A stretch of DNA of 60,293 nt from Vicinamibacterales bacterium. GTDB lineage: Bacteria; Acidobacteriota; Vicinamibacteria; Vicinamibacterales; UBA2999. A model generated the notes under the pieces. That model had not been told where the DNA came from, did not search any database, and saw only the letters and a program-made list of their open reading frames with translations. The stretch covers positions 1-60,293 of the forward strand of contig JBAZYO010000022.1 in the NCBI GenBank assembly GCA_041659285.1, in the 5' to 3' direction. A program made the translations under genes and the position numbers. Shown here piece after piece: positions 24,416 through 32,900 of this stretch. Positions within the stretch are counted from its first letter, which is position 1, and every line of letters begins with the position of its first letter.

Positions 24416-24748
24416 TTACTTGGTGGCCACGTCGGGGCCGAGCTCGATCACCGTGGCAATCGACTTGTCGTCGTCGGCGTCGGTGACGGCGGTGATCACG
24501 ATCCGCATCCCCATCTTCATGTCCGTCGCTTTCATCGGCTTCCTGGCGCGCATGAACTTGGTGTCTTTGTTGATTGTGACCGTGAACTCCTTGCCGTCCA
24601 GGTCCTTGATCATCACGTGGTCAACCGCGGCCATGGTCACCGTGCCCATGATCTTGTGGTCGTGTCCGGGATGAGCACTGACGCGGCTGGCGGCCATCGC
24701 CGTCAGCACCAAGAGTGCCGCTGAAGTCACTACACTACGTCGCGTCAT
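24416..24748 (-). CDS. small exported His-containing protein, copper-associated
   Basis: The 110-aa product has a signal peptide (RRSVVTSAALLVLTAMAASRVSA) and begins its mature part with HPGHDH, a metal-binding-like cluster. A small beta-barrel follows (VTMAAVDHVMIKDLDGKEF ... MKMGMRIVITAV) that resembles DUF5666/OB-like periplasmic domains. The ATG at 24748 is preceded by GGAG at 7 bases. It sits 29 bases before the YcnI-like gene in the same direction. Upstream, the same frame reads into the remnant of a CopA gene. Confidence 0.7.
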   Translation of the reverse strand: MTRRSVVTSAALLVLTAMAASRVSAHPGHDHKIMGTVTMAAVDHVMIKDLDGKEFTVTINKDTKFMRARKPMKATDMKMGMRIVITAVTDADDDKSIATVIELGPDVATK

Positions 24749-24784
24749 TGCGTTCTCCATATCATCGAACGTGCTGGGCGGGTT

Positions 24785-24955
24785 GGCGTAAGTCAGCACC
24801 TGGCGGCCGTTGTGGCGCAGGCCGATGCCCGGGTCGTCGCGCCGTGACGAGTGCGCCATGGTCTGCATGTCGACCAGCGGATTGCCGTTCTCCGACGGCG
24901 GATGCGCTGGCACCCATGGCGGGCACGGCTGCGAACGCGCATCCATCCTGCTCAT
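24785..24955 (-). pseudogene. remnant of CopA-type multicopper oxidase
   Basis: This 57-codon piece reads NPLVDMQTMAHSSRRDDPG followed by IGLRHNGRQVLTYA. It closely resembles the internal CopA/PcoA segment DDPGxGLRxNGRxVLTYADL that precedes the C-terminal cupredoxin domain. None of the copper-ligand motifs is present, and the similarity stops abruptly after LTYA, 12 codons before the next gene. I read it as debris of a deleted periplasmic copper oxidase. The family match is from memory. Confidence 0.55.
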
Positions 24956-25225
24956 GTTCTGTTCACCCGAGAGCCTGCCCTCTCTTACACCGTACGTCGA
25001 CGAGGCTTCTCGTGTGATTAAAAGTCGTTAACCGCGCGCTGTTCCGGCCACCGCGTCAGCGCGGCGGGCTATCATCGGCGCCATGACAGGGAGCACAACT
25101 AACATGGTCGTGGTTGCGGCCGGGCCTGATGACGAATCCGAGCGTCTCGGCGCGGGTTGCCGTCCCGAAGGTTGCCGGGACGAAGTGACCCGGCCTCGCC
25201 GGCTCGCAATCATGAAGAAGAATTA
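24956..25225. other. intergenic leader of the two-component operon
   Basis: Nothing coding is convincing here, apart from a four-codon frame (MKKN) at 25212-25226 whose stop overlaps the regulator's ATG as TAATG. It contains the ATTAAAA...TTAACC motif noted separately. Confidence 0.4.
25017..25033 (+). promoter_or_regulatory. ATTAA-type motif shared with the copper promoters
   Basis: ATTAAAAGTCGTTAACC resembles ATTAAAACATCTTCATTAACC at 27445-27465 and the matching stretch at 36561-36581, but with a spacing four bases shorter. It may be a regulator site or AT-rich promoter element. Confidence 0.3.
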
Positions 25226-25993
25226 ATGTCCGTCACCGACAGCTTCCGAAAAGATGCCTGGGTGGATGACAAGGACGCCGGCAGCTCCACGCGCGCGCCG
25301 CGCGTACTCGTGGTCGAGGATGAAGTCCGTCTGTCGGCGCTGCTGTCGAAGCATCTGACGGAGTTGAGCCTGACGGTCCGAGTTGAGCACAATGGCACCA
25401 TCGGACTCGACGTTGCGCTGTCCAACCCGTTTGACCTGATCATTCTCGACGTCGTCCTCCCAGGACTCGATGGTTTCGCGATCTGCCGCGAGCTCCGCCG
25501 ACGCAACATGACCGTGCCCATCCTGATGTTGTCGGCGCGGGGCGTCACCGAAGACCGCGTCCGCGGACTCGATAGCGGCGCGGACGATTACTTGACGAAA
25601 CCATTCGAGTTTGCCGAACTCAGCGCCCGCGTCCGGGCCCTGCTGCGGCGGCAGAAGCCTGCGGCGGTGCTGACCCTGTCGGTCGGCGACCTGCTCCTGG
25701 ACCCCGTTGGCCGGTCTGTCCATCGGGGGGCGCGGCGCGTTGAGCTCACCCAGAAGGAATTCGCGCTGTTGGAGTACCTGATGCGAAACGTCGATCAGGT
25801 TCTGACGCGCGCCATGATTGGCGAGCAGGTCTGGGACTTCACATGGGACCGGATGACGAACGTGATCGATGTTTACGTCAACCATCTGCGGCGAAAACTG
25901 GAAGATGCGGGCGAACCACGGATCATCCATGCGGTGCGCGGCGTCGGTTACGTACTGCGCCCGGCGGAGGCTGCCGATGATCGCGACGCTTAA
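25226..25993 (+). CDS. OmpR-family response regulator, CusR/CopR-like
   Basis: The 255-aa protein has a receiver domain (about 27-140) with phosphoacceptor D75 in LIILDVVLPG and Lys of YLTKPF. A winged-helix DNA-binding domain follows (ELTQKEFALLEYLMRN ... IDVYVNHLRRKLE ... VRGVGYVLR). A 25-residue leader before the receiver domain is unusual. The start at 25226 overlaps the stop of a tiny upstream frame. The kinase gene overlaps its 3' end by 17 bases. Location amid copper genes makes copper or silver response the best guess. Confidence 0.85.
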   Translation: MSVTDSFRKDAWVDDKDAGSSTRAPRVLVVEDEVRLSALLSKHLTELSLTVRVEHNGTIGLDVALSNPFDLIILDVVLPGLDGFAICRELRRRNMTVPILMLSARGVTEDRVRGLDSGADDYLTKPFEFAELSARVRALLRRQKPAAVLTLSVGDLLLDPVGRSVHRGARRVELTQKEFALLEYLMRNVDQVLTRAMIGEQVWDFTWDRMTNVIDVYVNHLRRKLEDAGEPRIIHAVRGVGYVLRPAEAADDRDA

Positions 25994-27362
25994 GGCACGC
26001 ACGACCCTGTGGAACGTGCTCGTCGTGGCGTCGGCCTTGGGGCTGTTCGCCACGCTGCTCTATGCCTGGCTCGCGCAGACGCTTTACGCGCATCACGACG
26101 GCGACCTTCAGGAAGAGGCCCGCCGCGTTGTCGCCACACTGTCGTCGAACGCCGATCCCATGGCGGCGCTCCAGACGCTTGATAAGCAGGGCGCCGTGGC
26201 ACCATACCTGATGGTCCGCGACGCGCATGGGCAGATGGTGTTCCGCTCGGCACGCCTGGCCCAGGTCGAGCCCGACATCGGCGCCCACGAAGTTCTGACC
26301 CATGCGGCGGCGAGAGGAGCCACAACCGAGCAGTTCTTTACCGTATCTCTGGCGCGCGGGCCGGTCCGGTTCACGTGTGTGCCCCTGGCCCGTCCGGACG
26401 GCACCTATCTTCAGTTGGGACGGCCGCTGGGCGACGTCGGCATGATGTTGGAAGTGGTGGCCGTCGCCTCCGCAGCCCTCATCCCCATCGTGATCCTGGT
26501 GACCAGCTTTGGCGGCTTCCTGATCGCGAAGCGGGCGCTCCGGCCGATCGACAGCATTGCCACGGCTCTCGAGTCTATTCAAGCGACCGACCTGTCCCGG
26601 AGGGTTGACCTCCACGCCCCCGACCTTGAAGTGAGGCGCCTGACCGGCTCGGTGAACCAACTGCTCGATCGGCTGAACACGTCCTTCAACACCATGAAGG
26701 AATTCACGGCGGACGTGTCGCACCAGCTGCAGACGCCCCTGACGGTCATGAAGGGCACCATCGAAACCGCTCGCGAATCACAGCCGGCAGAGGCACAACC
26801 GGTCTTCGCCGTCTTGTCCGACGAGGTCAACGCGTTGAGCGCCACGCTTCAGGACCTGCGTGACCTCGCGCTCGCCGACGCCGATTCGGCGGGCTCACGT
26901 CAGGATCCCGTGAGCGTCAGCGAAGTGTTTGCCGAAGCCGGCGAGCTGGTGGGCGCACTGGCCGAGGCGCATGGAGTGTCGTGCCGCACCACTATCGAAC
27001 CCGGGCTGAAGGTCTGGGGCAACGCCGTGCGGCTGCGACAGTTGCTGCTGAATCTTGGCGAGAATGCGGTCGAATTCACGCCGCCGGGCGGCACGATCCG
27101 CATTGATGCCAGGCGCGATCAGGGGACCGTCGTGGCGACGGTGTCAGACAGCGGCGACGGCATTCCCGCCGATCTCCTGCCGCACGTGTTTGATCGCCAT
27201 GTCCATGGACGAAGCCAGACTTCGCAAGCGCGATCGGGGTTAGGCCTGGCGATCGTGAAGCGCATTGTCGATGCGCACGGCGGCAACGTCGTGATCAGTA
27301 GCCGGCCGGGCGCCGGCACGACGGCGTCGATCACGTTGCCAATGGCGAATCCGATGTCCTGA
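25977..27362 (+). CDS. sensor histidine kinase, CusS-like
   Basis: The 461-aa kinase has TM1 (about 13-35), a periplasmic domain of about 120 residues, TM2 (about 160-185), HAMP, a HisKA domain with H249 in DVSHQLQTPLTVMKG, and a HATPase domain (NLGENAVEF, DSGDGIP, GLGLAIVKRIV). HQLQTP replaces the more usual HELRTP; Gln variants occur in the CusS/PcoS neighbourhood. It overlaps the regulator gene by 17 bases, so the two are made together. The downstream copper operon begins after a 296-base gap. Confidence 0.85.
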   Translation: MIATLKARTTLWNVLVVASALGLFATLLYAWLAQTLYAHHDGDLQEEARRVVATLSSNADPMAALQTLDKQGAVAPYLMVRDAHGQMVFRSARLAQVEPDIGAHEVLTHAAARGATTEQFFTVSLARGPVRFTCVPLARPDGTYLQLGRPLGDVGMMLEVVAVASAALIPIVILVTSFGGFLIAKRALRPIDSIATALESIQATDLSRRVDLHAPDLEVRRLTGSVNQLLDRLNTSFNTMKEFTADVSHQLQTPLTVMKGTIETARESQPAEAQPVFAVLSDEVNALSATLQDLRDLALADADSAGSRQDPVSVSEVFAEAGELVGALAEAHGVSCRTTIEPGLKVWGNAVRLRQLLLNLGENAVEFTPPGGTIRIDARRDQGTVVATVSDSGDGIPADLLPHVFDRHVHGRSQTSQARSGLGLAIVKRIVDAHGGNVVISSRPGAGTTASITLPMANPMS

Positions 27363-27441
27363 TCCCAGCCAGTCTGGTGCGCTTCAGCGTCAGCGCCACT
27401 GAAGAGATACCCGGCACCGTCCGGGGCCATTTGGCGACCGC

Positions 27442-27608
27442 CGGATTAAAACATCTTCATTAACCCGAATGTGGACGCTCGCGCGCCCCCGTGGACGTCG
27501 GCTTGCATCAAGGTCGATTGAGAGCGTGTGTGCTGCCCTGCCATCCCGGCATTTTCCCTGTTTCGGGTAACGGCATATCCAATCTGGGCCGGCGCCCGCT
27601 GTCTCTCC
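27442..27608 (+). repeat. diverged noncoding repeat, copy 1 (copper operon I leader)
   Basis: This stretch aligns along its full length with 36558-36720. Nearly unchanged blocks are ATTAAxACATCTTCATTAACC at the start, TTTCCCTGTTT in the middle, and TCCAATCTGGGC plus GGCGCCC near the end. The last blocks fold as GGGC-CGGC-GCCC. It ends 50 bases before the Met/His-rich gene at 27659, so it is best read as promoter and leader. It covers most of the 296-base gap. Confidence 0.65.
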
Positions 27609-27658
27609 ACTGTGAGTGAGCCCCACTGGCTCGACCGTAAATTGTGAAGGAGTCAAGC

Positions 27659-28096
27659 ATGAGAATGAAGAGCATCGTGACGGTGATCGCGGCGGGTTGT
27701 GCAGCAGTCGTGATCTCGGCGGTCCCCGGACGCGCTGCGCAGACGCCTCAGGAGCACCAGCACGCCGCCACCGACCAGGCGAAGCCGGTATCGGGTATGG
27801 CGGCCAAGGACCACGCCATGATGGTCGAGCGCGAGAAGATGATGGCCGACATGAAGGCCGCCGACCAGCGGCTCACTGACCTCGTCACCAGGATGAACAG
27901 CGCGTCGGGCGCGGAGAAGACGACGGTGACCGCCGCGGTCGTGACCGAGATGGTGGCGCAGAGCCGGACCATGCGCGAGGGCATGATGAAGATGCAGCAG
28001 GGCATGATGCCCCACATGATGGAGCACATGCAGGAGGGGAAAGACTCGATGGCGATGTGCCCGATGATGAAGCCGATGGGCGACATGAAGCACTGA
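27659..28096 (+). CDS. exported Met/His-rich protein, copper-associated
   Basis: The 145-aa product has a signal peptide (VTVIAAGCAAVVISAVPGRAA). A helical body is followed by a very Met/His-rich end (MREGMMKMQQGMMPHMMEHM, then MAMCPMMKPMGDMKH). Met-rich tracts bind Cu(I) or Ag(I), so it is probably a periplasmic copper buffer. The ATG at 27659 has AAGGAG 7 bases upstream. It is the first gene of copper operon I, behind repeat copy 1. I know of no named family for it. Confidence 0.75.
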   Translation: MRMKSIVTVIAAGCAAVVISAVPGRAAQTPQEHQHAATDQAKPVSGMAAKDHAMMVEREKMMADMKAADQRLTDLVTRMNSASGAEKTTVTAAVVTEMVAQSRTMREGMMKMQQGMMPHMMEHMQEGKDSMAMCPMMKPMGDMKH

Positions 28097-28133
28097 TCGT
28101 CGGGGCACGGTTGCAGTAATACGAGGCACGACA

Positions 28134-28607
28134 ATGAAACCAGTACTCGCAGTGGTTCTACTGGCAGGCTTCGCGGCAGCCTGCGGCAACACCTCGTCCA
28201 TGGGGCCAACGGGGCCGACGGCTCAGACGGGCATGACCGGCACCTGGGCCGGCAGCGGCTCGGACTCGAGCAGTTCGATGGGCGCGGGCAGCTTGATGGG
28301 CCAGACCGGCATGGGGACGATGACGTGGCCGCTCACGCAGAGCGGATCAACGATCACCGGCTCCATGAGCTTCGCCGGCATGGCGGGCCGGAGCCCTGGT
28401 GTGTTCTCGGGCACGATGTCCGGTGACGACATGACCTTCACGATGGATTTGCCGAACAACAGCATGATGTCGACCGGGTGCACGGCGCGAGCCACGGGCA
28501 CGGCACGCGTCGACAGCATCAGGATGACGATGACCGGCACCTACAGCGGCTCGAATTCGTGCACCGGGGCGTTCACCAACGGCCAGATGACAATGAAGCG
28601 CCGGTGA
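28134..28607 (+). CDS. Met/Ser-rich lipoprotein
   Basis: The 157-aa product has a lipoprotein signal peptide with cleavage before Cys17 (LLAGFAAAC). The mature part is a Gly/Ser/Thr/Met-rich beta-strand domain (SGSTITGSMSFAGM, MTFTMDLP) with two further cysteines in TGCTARATG and SNSCTGAF, probably a disulfide. Two Met-rich stretches could touch copper. It follows the Met/His-rich gene by 37 bases and precedes the small membrane protein and the copper ATPase. Function unknown. Confidence 0.7.
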   Translation: MKPVLAVVLLAGFAAACGNTSSMGPTGPTAQTGMTGTWAGSGSDSSSSMGAGSLMGQTGMGTMTWPLTQSGSTITGSMSFAGMAGRSPGVFSGTMSGDDMTFTMDLPNNSMMSTGCTARATGTARVDSIRMTMTGTYSGSNSCTGAFTNGQMTMKRR

Positions 28608-28648
28608 GACACACCGGCGCCAATGCGGAACGAAGACAGGGGGAAGTA

Positions 28649-28771
28649 ATGGGTGGAAACATGATGGGGAACGCGTGGATGGGCGGATTCGGCTGGATGT
28701 GGATTCCCACTCTGGTGGCGCTCGGTCTCGGTGTGCTGATTGTCTGGGGCCTGTTCGGGAAGAAGCCATGA
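28649..28771 (+). CDS. small one-TM membrane protein, 40 aa
   Basis: MGGNMMGNAWMGGFGWMW precedes a single TM helix (IPTLVALGLGVLIVWGLF) and the end GKKP. The Met/Gly/Trp-rich head faces the periplasm if the positive end stays inside. AGGGGGAAGTA lies just before the ATG. The stop overlaps the ATPase start as ATGA, so its translation is tied to the ATPase. Small Met-rich proteins of this shape are frequent beside copper ATPases, and it may be an accessory subunit. Confidence 0.7.
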   Translation: MGGNMMGNAWMGGFGWMWIPTLVALGLGVLIVWGLFGKKP

Positions 28772-31092
28772 CCCACCGTCGCGACCGCACCCTGGAAGAA
28801 AGCGCCACCGTGCGCTACGACGAAACCCGACTGGAGATCGCCGACATCAGGTCGGCGGTGCGCCAAAGCGGATATCAGTCAGCCGCGCCCGCCGCGGCTC
28901 CGGCGGGCGACGGTCACGAAGGCCACCTGGCACCGGCCACGCCGCCTGCCCCCGCCGCACCCGCAACGCCGACACCATCGCCGGCCGCTCCCGCCGAAGT
29001 GCCTGCTCCCGCGGCTCCCGCTGGCCAGGGCCACGAGGGCCACGCCAAGGCGGGCGCGCCGCCCGCCATGCCGGCAGACATGGCGCATGAGATGGGCCAT
29101 CGCGGCACGGACCTGCCGGCCATGGTCCGCGACATGCGCAACCGCTTCTGGATCTGCCTGTTCTTTACCGTGCCGCTCTTCATCTATTCACCGATGGGGA
29201 TGTTCACCCCGCCCGCGCCACCATTTGGCCTGGACCTCAACGTCTGGTTATTCGGCTTTACCACTCTCGCCATCGTCTATCCGAGTTGGCCGTTCTTCGT
29301 CTCCGCCTGGCGCGCGCTCAGGAAGGGCGTGCTGGGCATGGCGGCGCTGGTCGTATTGAGCGTCGGGACCGGGTATCTCTTCAGTGTCGGCGCCACCTTC
29401 CTCTTCAAGGAAGGCGGACAGTTCTATGAAGCGGTCGCCGTCCTGCTGGTGTTCATCCTGCTCGGTCACTGGCTGGAAATGCGGGCCCGTGCCGGCGCTT
29501 CGTCTGCCATCACGGCGCTGATGGATCTCACACCAGCACTGGCCTCGGTCGTTCGCGACGGCGTCGAGACCGAAGTGCCCACGGCGGAGGTGCTGGCGGG
29601 CGAGATTGTCGTGATCCGGCCGGGCAACAAGATTCCGGTGGACGGCATCGTCGAGACCGGCGACTCACTGGTCGACGAGTCCATGCTGACCGGCGAGTCG
29701 ATGCCGGTCCAGAAGGGGCCTGGCGCCACGGTGATCGGGGCGACCATCAACAAGAGCGGCAGCTTTCACTACAAGGCCACGAGGGTCGGGGCCGACTCCG
29801 CACTGGCGCAGATCGTCAAACTGGTGCAAGAGGCACAGAACTCGAAGGCGCCGGCGCAACTGCTGGCGGACAAAGCCGCGCAGTGGCTGGTGATTGCCGC
29901 CATCGTCGCCGGTCAGGTGACCTTCGCGGTGTGGTTCTGGTGGATCGGACAGCCCTTGCTGTTCGCGGTGACGCTGACCATCACGGTCTTCGTGATCGCC
30001 TGCCCGGATGCGTTGGGACTGGCCACACCCATGGCGGTAATGGTGGGGACGGGCCTCGGCGCAATGAACGGCATTCTCTTCAAGAACGCCTCGGCGCTCG
30101 AAGACGCCACCAGGCTCAACGTCATCGTCTTCGACAAGACCGGTACGCTCACCATCGGCCAACCGGAGGTCGTGGAGATCGTGACGGCGGAAGGGATCAC
30201 CGAGGACGTGTTGTTGACCGCCGCCGCGGCCGTCGAGCAGGGGTCCGACCATCCGCTCGCCCAGTCCATCCTGCGCCGGGCAGCGCACCTGACCGTCGCG
30301 GCACCGACGGGATTCGAGAGCCTCGACGGTATGGGTGCGCGGGCCGAGACCGCTGGTGGAACGGTTTTCCTCGGCAACCGGCTGCTCATGGATACCCAGA
30401 AGCTCGCGCTCGGCCCGCTGGAGGCCGAAGCCACCCGCCTCCAGGCGGACGGCCGCACCGTCGTCCATGTGTCGCAGGCCGCTCGCGTGATTGGGCTGAT
30501 CGCCATCGCCGATGCGATCAGACCGACCTCCAAGGCCGCCGTGGCCAAGTTGCGCGAACGCAAGATCGACGTGGTGATGCTGACCGGCGATAACGCGGCC
30601 ACCGCCAAACGCATCGCCGCCGACCTCGGCATCGACAGCGTGCTGGCCGACGTGCTGCCGGCCCAGAAGGCCAACAAGGTGAAGGAGCTTCAGGCCACGG
30701 GGAAGAAGGTCGGGATGGTGGGCGACGGCGTCAACGACGCGCCAGCGCTCACCCAGGCCGACGTGGGATTTGCCATTGGCGCTGGCACCGACGTCGCCAT
30801 GGACAGCGCCGATGTCGTGCTGATGAAGAGCGACCCGTATGACATCGTTGCCGCGATCGAGCTCTCGCGGGCGACGTTGCGAAAGATGCACCAGAATCTG
30901 TGGTGGGCGGTGGGCTACAACGTCATCGCATTTCCGCTGGCAGCGGGCGTTTTGTACCCATTCGTACTGAGTCCGGAGATCGCCGCCCTGTCGATGTCCG
31001 GCAGTACGCTCATCGTGGCGATTAATGCGTTGATGTTGAAGCGGACCAAACTCGCAGGCATCCGTCAGCCCGGCCAGACGGCCGCCGCGTGA
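28768..31092 (+). CDS. CopB-like P1B-type copper-translocating ATPase, CPD variant
   Basis: The 774-aa pump keeps the P-type core: TGES loop, D456 in DKTGTLT, the SDHP nucleotide motif, TGDN and GDGVNDAP. The C-terminal helices (YNVIAFPLAAG, MSGSTLIVAINA) resemble the CopB (P1B-3) group, as does the His-rich linker (DGHEGH, QGHEGH, HEMGH). Two departures stand out. The TM metal motif is CPD (C412-P-D414) rather than CPH or CPC. The N-terminus carries only the second half of an HMA domain (SATVRYDETRLEIADIRSAV), without its CxxC. It should export copper from the cytosol to the periplasm. The ATG overlaps the small membrane protein's stop. Confidence 0.85.
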   Translation: MTHRRDRTLEESATVRYDETRLEIADIRSAVRQSGYQSAAPAAAPAGDGHEGHLAPATPPAPAAPATPTPSPAAPAEVPAPAAPAGQGHEGHAKAGAPPAMPADMAHEMGHRGTDLPAMVRDMRNRFWICLFFTVPLFIYSPMGMFTPPAPPFGLDLNVWLFGFTTLAIVYPSWPFFVSAWRALRKGVLGMAALVVLSVGTGYLFSVGATFLFKEGGQFYEAVAVLLVFILLGHWLEMRARAGASSAITALMDLTPALASVVRDGVETEVPTAEVLAGEIVVIRPGNKIPVDGIVETGDSLVDESMLTGESMPVQKGPGATVIGATINKSGSFHYKATRVGADSALAQIVKLVQEAQNSKAPAQLLADKAAQWLVIAAIVAGQVTFAVWFWWIGQPLLFAVTLTITVFVIACPDALGLATPMAVMVGTGLGAMNGILFKNASALEDATRLNVIVFDKTGTLTIGQPEVVEIVTAEGITEDVLLTAAAAVEQGSDHPLAQSILRRAAHLTVAAPTGFESLDGMGARAETAGGTVFLGNRLLMDTQKLALGPLEAEATRLQADGRTVVHVSQAARVIGLIAIADAIRPTSKAAVAKLRERKIDVVMLTGDNAATAKRIAADLGIDSVLADVLPAQKANKVKELQATGKKVGMVGDGVNDAPALTQADVGFAIGAGTDVAMDSADVVLMKSDPYDIVAAIELSRATLRKMHQNLWWAVGYNVIAFPLAAGVLYPFVLSPEIAALSMSGSTLIVAINALMLKRTKLAGIRQPGQTAAA

Positions 31093-31126
31093 CGGTCTGC
31101 GGCGACCCTGGCAAGAGGACAAGCAA

Positions 31127-31504
31127 ATGAGTTGTTGTAGCGATGTGATGACACCAATCGAGGCATCCTCGTGCTGCACGCCGCAAGACACGGCAGCACA
31201 CGCCGCGCGAGCGATGCGCAGCTCCGGCTGCGGCTGCGCACCGGTGGTCGAGGATACCAACAGCCGCAAGCTGGTCGGCGTCGTGACCGAGCGCCACCTC
31301 TGTTGCGACGTCGCGGCAGACGACCGGCGCGCGTCGGAGGTGCGCGTCAGTCAGATCATGCTCCCCCCGTCTGCGTGTTGTGGCGCGGATGAGCCTGTTG
31401 AAGAAGCACGCCGACAACTGCACGAGCATCGCGCGACGAGCTTGCCCGTGGTGGACGGGACTGGCGGCTGCTGCGGCACGATCAGCGCTCACAACTTGGA
31501 ATAG
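31127..31504 (+). CDS. CBS-pair protein with cysteine doublets
   Basis: The 125-aa protein is a tandem CBS module (APVVEDTNSRKLVGVVTER in the first repeat, SLPVVD in the second). It carries 12 cysteines, mostly as doublets: 3-4, 16-17, 35/37, 59-60, 84-85 and 115-116. The doublets at 16-17 and 84-85 fall at matching places in the two repeats, as do 59-60 and 115-116, so they probably line the ligand cleft. CBS pairs normally bind adenosine nucleotides; here thiol-coordinated metal is a reasonable alternative. It follows the copper ATPase by 34 bases on the same strand and is probably its last operon partner. Confidence 0.75.
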   Translation: MSCCSDVMTPIEASSCCTPQDTAAHAARAMRSSGCGCAPVVEDTNSRKLVGVVTERHLCCDVAADDRRASEVRVSQIMLPPSACCGADEPVEEARRQLHEHRATSLPVVDGTGGCCGTISAHNLE

Positions 31505-31545
31505 TCCTGACTTCGACTATCTGAGCCTCCTGACATCGACGCTAA

Positions 31546-31577
31546 CGGCGAGCGCGCGTTTCTGGCCGCGCTCGCCG
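31546..31577. terminator. bidirectional GC-rich hairpin between convergent genes
   Basis: CGGCGAGCGCG and CGCGCTCGCCG pair perfectly over 11 bases around a 10-base loop. It lies between the CBS gene and the convergent glucoamylase-like gene. It is the strongest hairpin seen in the window and could end transcription from both sides. Confidence 0.6.
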
Positions 31578-31588
31578 GCTGGGCACCG

Positions 31589-32890
31589 TCATAACCAGCC
31601 GTTTCTAAACCCCGCCCGGCGCAGGCCCGTCACGACATAGGGGCACGCGCGCATCAGCCGCCAGAGGAAACCCGACCGGTAGTTTTCGCACATCAGCACA
31701 ACTGGACCGACGTTGATCCCCAAATGATACGGCGAGGTCCAGCCGGGACCCGCGTCGTCTTCGTGCGGAAAGGTCAGATTGAAACTGCACCGCAGGCAAT
31801 ACTCGCCCGTGACCTGCGGATAGACGTCCTGAAAATGCTCAACGGTGGGCAGCACGACCTCCGGGGCGAACGGAAGCGAGGCGACCACGGCCCACGGCGC
31901 GACGGTTCCGTCGTCCGGGCCATACGGCACGCCACGGGCGACGTAATCAAAGAACGAGCGCTCGATCCCGTGAACCCGCTGCGTCGTCCAGCCCGGGCCG
32001 TCGCTCGCGGTCAGTCCCCAGAAGTGCTGACCGTAGCCCGCGAATTCAAGGGGGTTCCGAATTGCGTAGGCCTGCTGGACGTAGGTCGCGCGCCGGCTGT
32101 TTTCGCAGTAGTCGATGCCCTTCTCTCGCGCGAAGGCATCCTGGATTCCTCGAAAGTCCACCCAGACGTGCGAGTACTGATGGATGAAGAGCGCACCGCC
32201 GTAGAGCAATTCGTAGCCGAGAATGTTCTTCCACTGGTAGCTGGAAGTCCACGCCGTGTAGCTCTCCGTTGGCAGCGGATACGTCGGTGAGCCTAGACCG
32301 AGCGTGTACAAGAGCATGGCCTCGTCGTAGCCTTCCCAGCGGTAGGGCAGAAAGCCGCTCTCAGGCTTCCACCCATGAGTGACCGTCGCGCCGCCATTGC
32401 ACGCCCAGTGCCAATCGGCGCGGCGATAGAGCGCGTCGGCCAACGTGCGAATCTCCAGCTCGGCTTCGCTGTCTTGATCGAAATACGCCGCGGCGGCCAG
32501 CATGCCGGCCAACAGGAAACTGGTATCGACCGTCGACAATTCGCACAAGCCGGCGCGCGCTCCTGTAGTCATGTCGAGGAAGTGGTAGTAGAACCCGTTG
32601 TAACCGGTCATGCCGGGCGCAGTTCCCTGCGGGCTGGTCCAGAAGAACCGCAGCAGCGCCAGCGTTCGTTCGATCGCGTCGGCGCGTGTCATCCATTCCC
32701 GTTCGACGCCGACCGGATACGCCGCGAGCGCGAAGCCGACGGCAGCGATACTCGCCGGGGCGCCAGGCTGTGTTCTGTCGGCCACCAGACCGTTGGCAGA
32801 ATTGGTCTCGTTCAGGAAGTACCCGAAAGAATGACGCTGCAGCGCGTCCAGCCTCGTTTCACCGAAGTCAGGTCGAATCACATGAGACAT
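31589..32890 (-). CDS. glucoamylase-like protein (PF10091 type)
   Basis: The 433-aa protein matches the bacterial glucoamylase-like family found in cyclic glucan synthases and as free proteins. Matching stretches are TRLDALQRHSFGYFLNETN, TGYNGFYYHFLDM, ELSTVDTSFLLAGML and YRWEGYDEAMLLYTLGLGSP, with IHQYSHVWVDFRGI near the middle. There is no signal peptide, so it may act on cytosolic alpha- or beta-glucans; the activity of the family is poorly known. It starts 10 bases after the phosphoketolase stop and is the third gene of the acetate kinase operon. Confidence 0.8.
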   Translation of the reverse strand: MSHVIRPDFGETRLDALQRHSFGYFLNETNSANGLVADRTQPGAPASIAAVGFALAAYPVGVEREWMTRADAIERTLALLRFFWTSPQGTAPGMTGYNGFYYHFLDMTTGARAGLCELSTVDTSFLLAGMLAAAAYFDQDSEAELEIRTLADALYRRADWHWACNGGATVTHGWKPESGFLPYRWEGYDEAMLLYTLGLGSPTYPLPTESYTAWTSSYQWKNILGYELLYGGALFIHQYSHVWVDFRGIQDAFAREKGIDYCENSRRATYVQQAYAIRNPLEFAGYGQHFWGLTASDGPGWTTQRVHGIERSFFDYVARGVPYGPDDGTVAPWAVVASLPFAPEVVLPTVEHFQDVYPQVTGEYCLRCSFNLTFPHEDDAGPGWTSPYHLGINVGPVVLMCENYRSGFLWRLMRACPYVVTGLRRAGFRNGWL

Positions 32891-32900
32891 GGTTTGGCGA

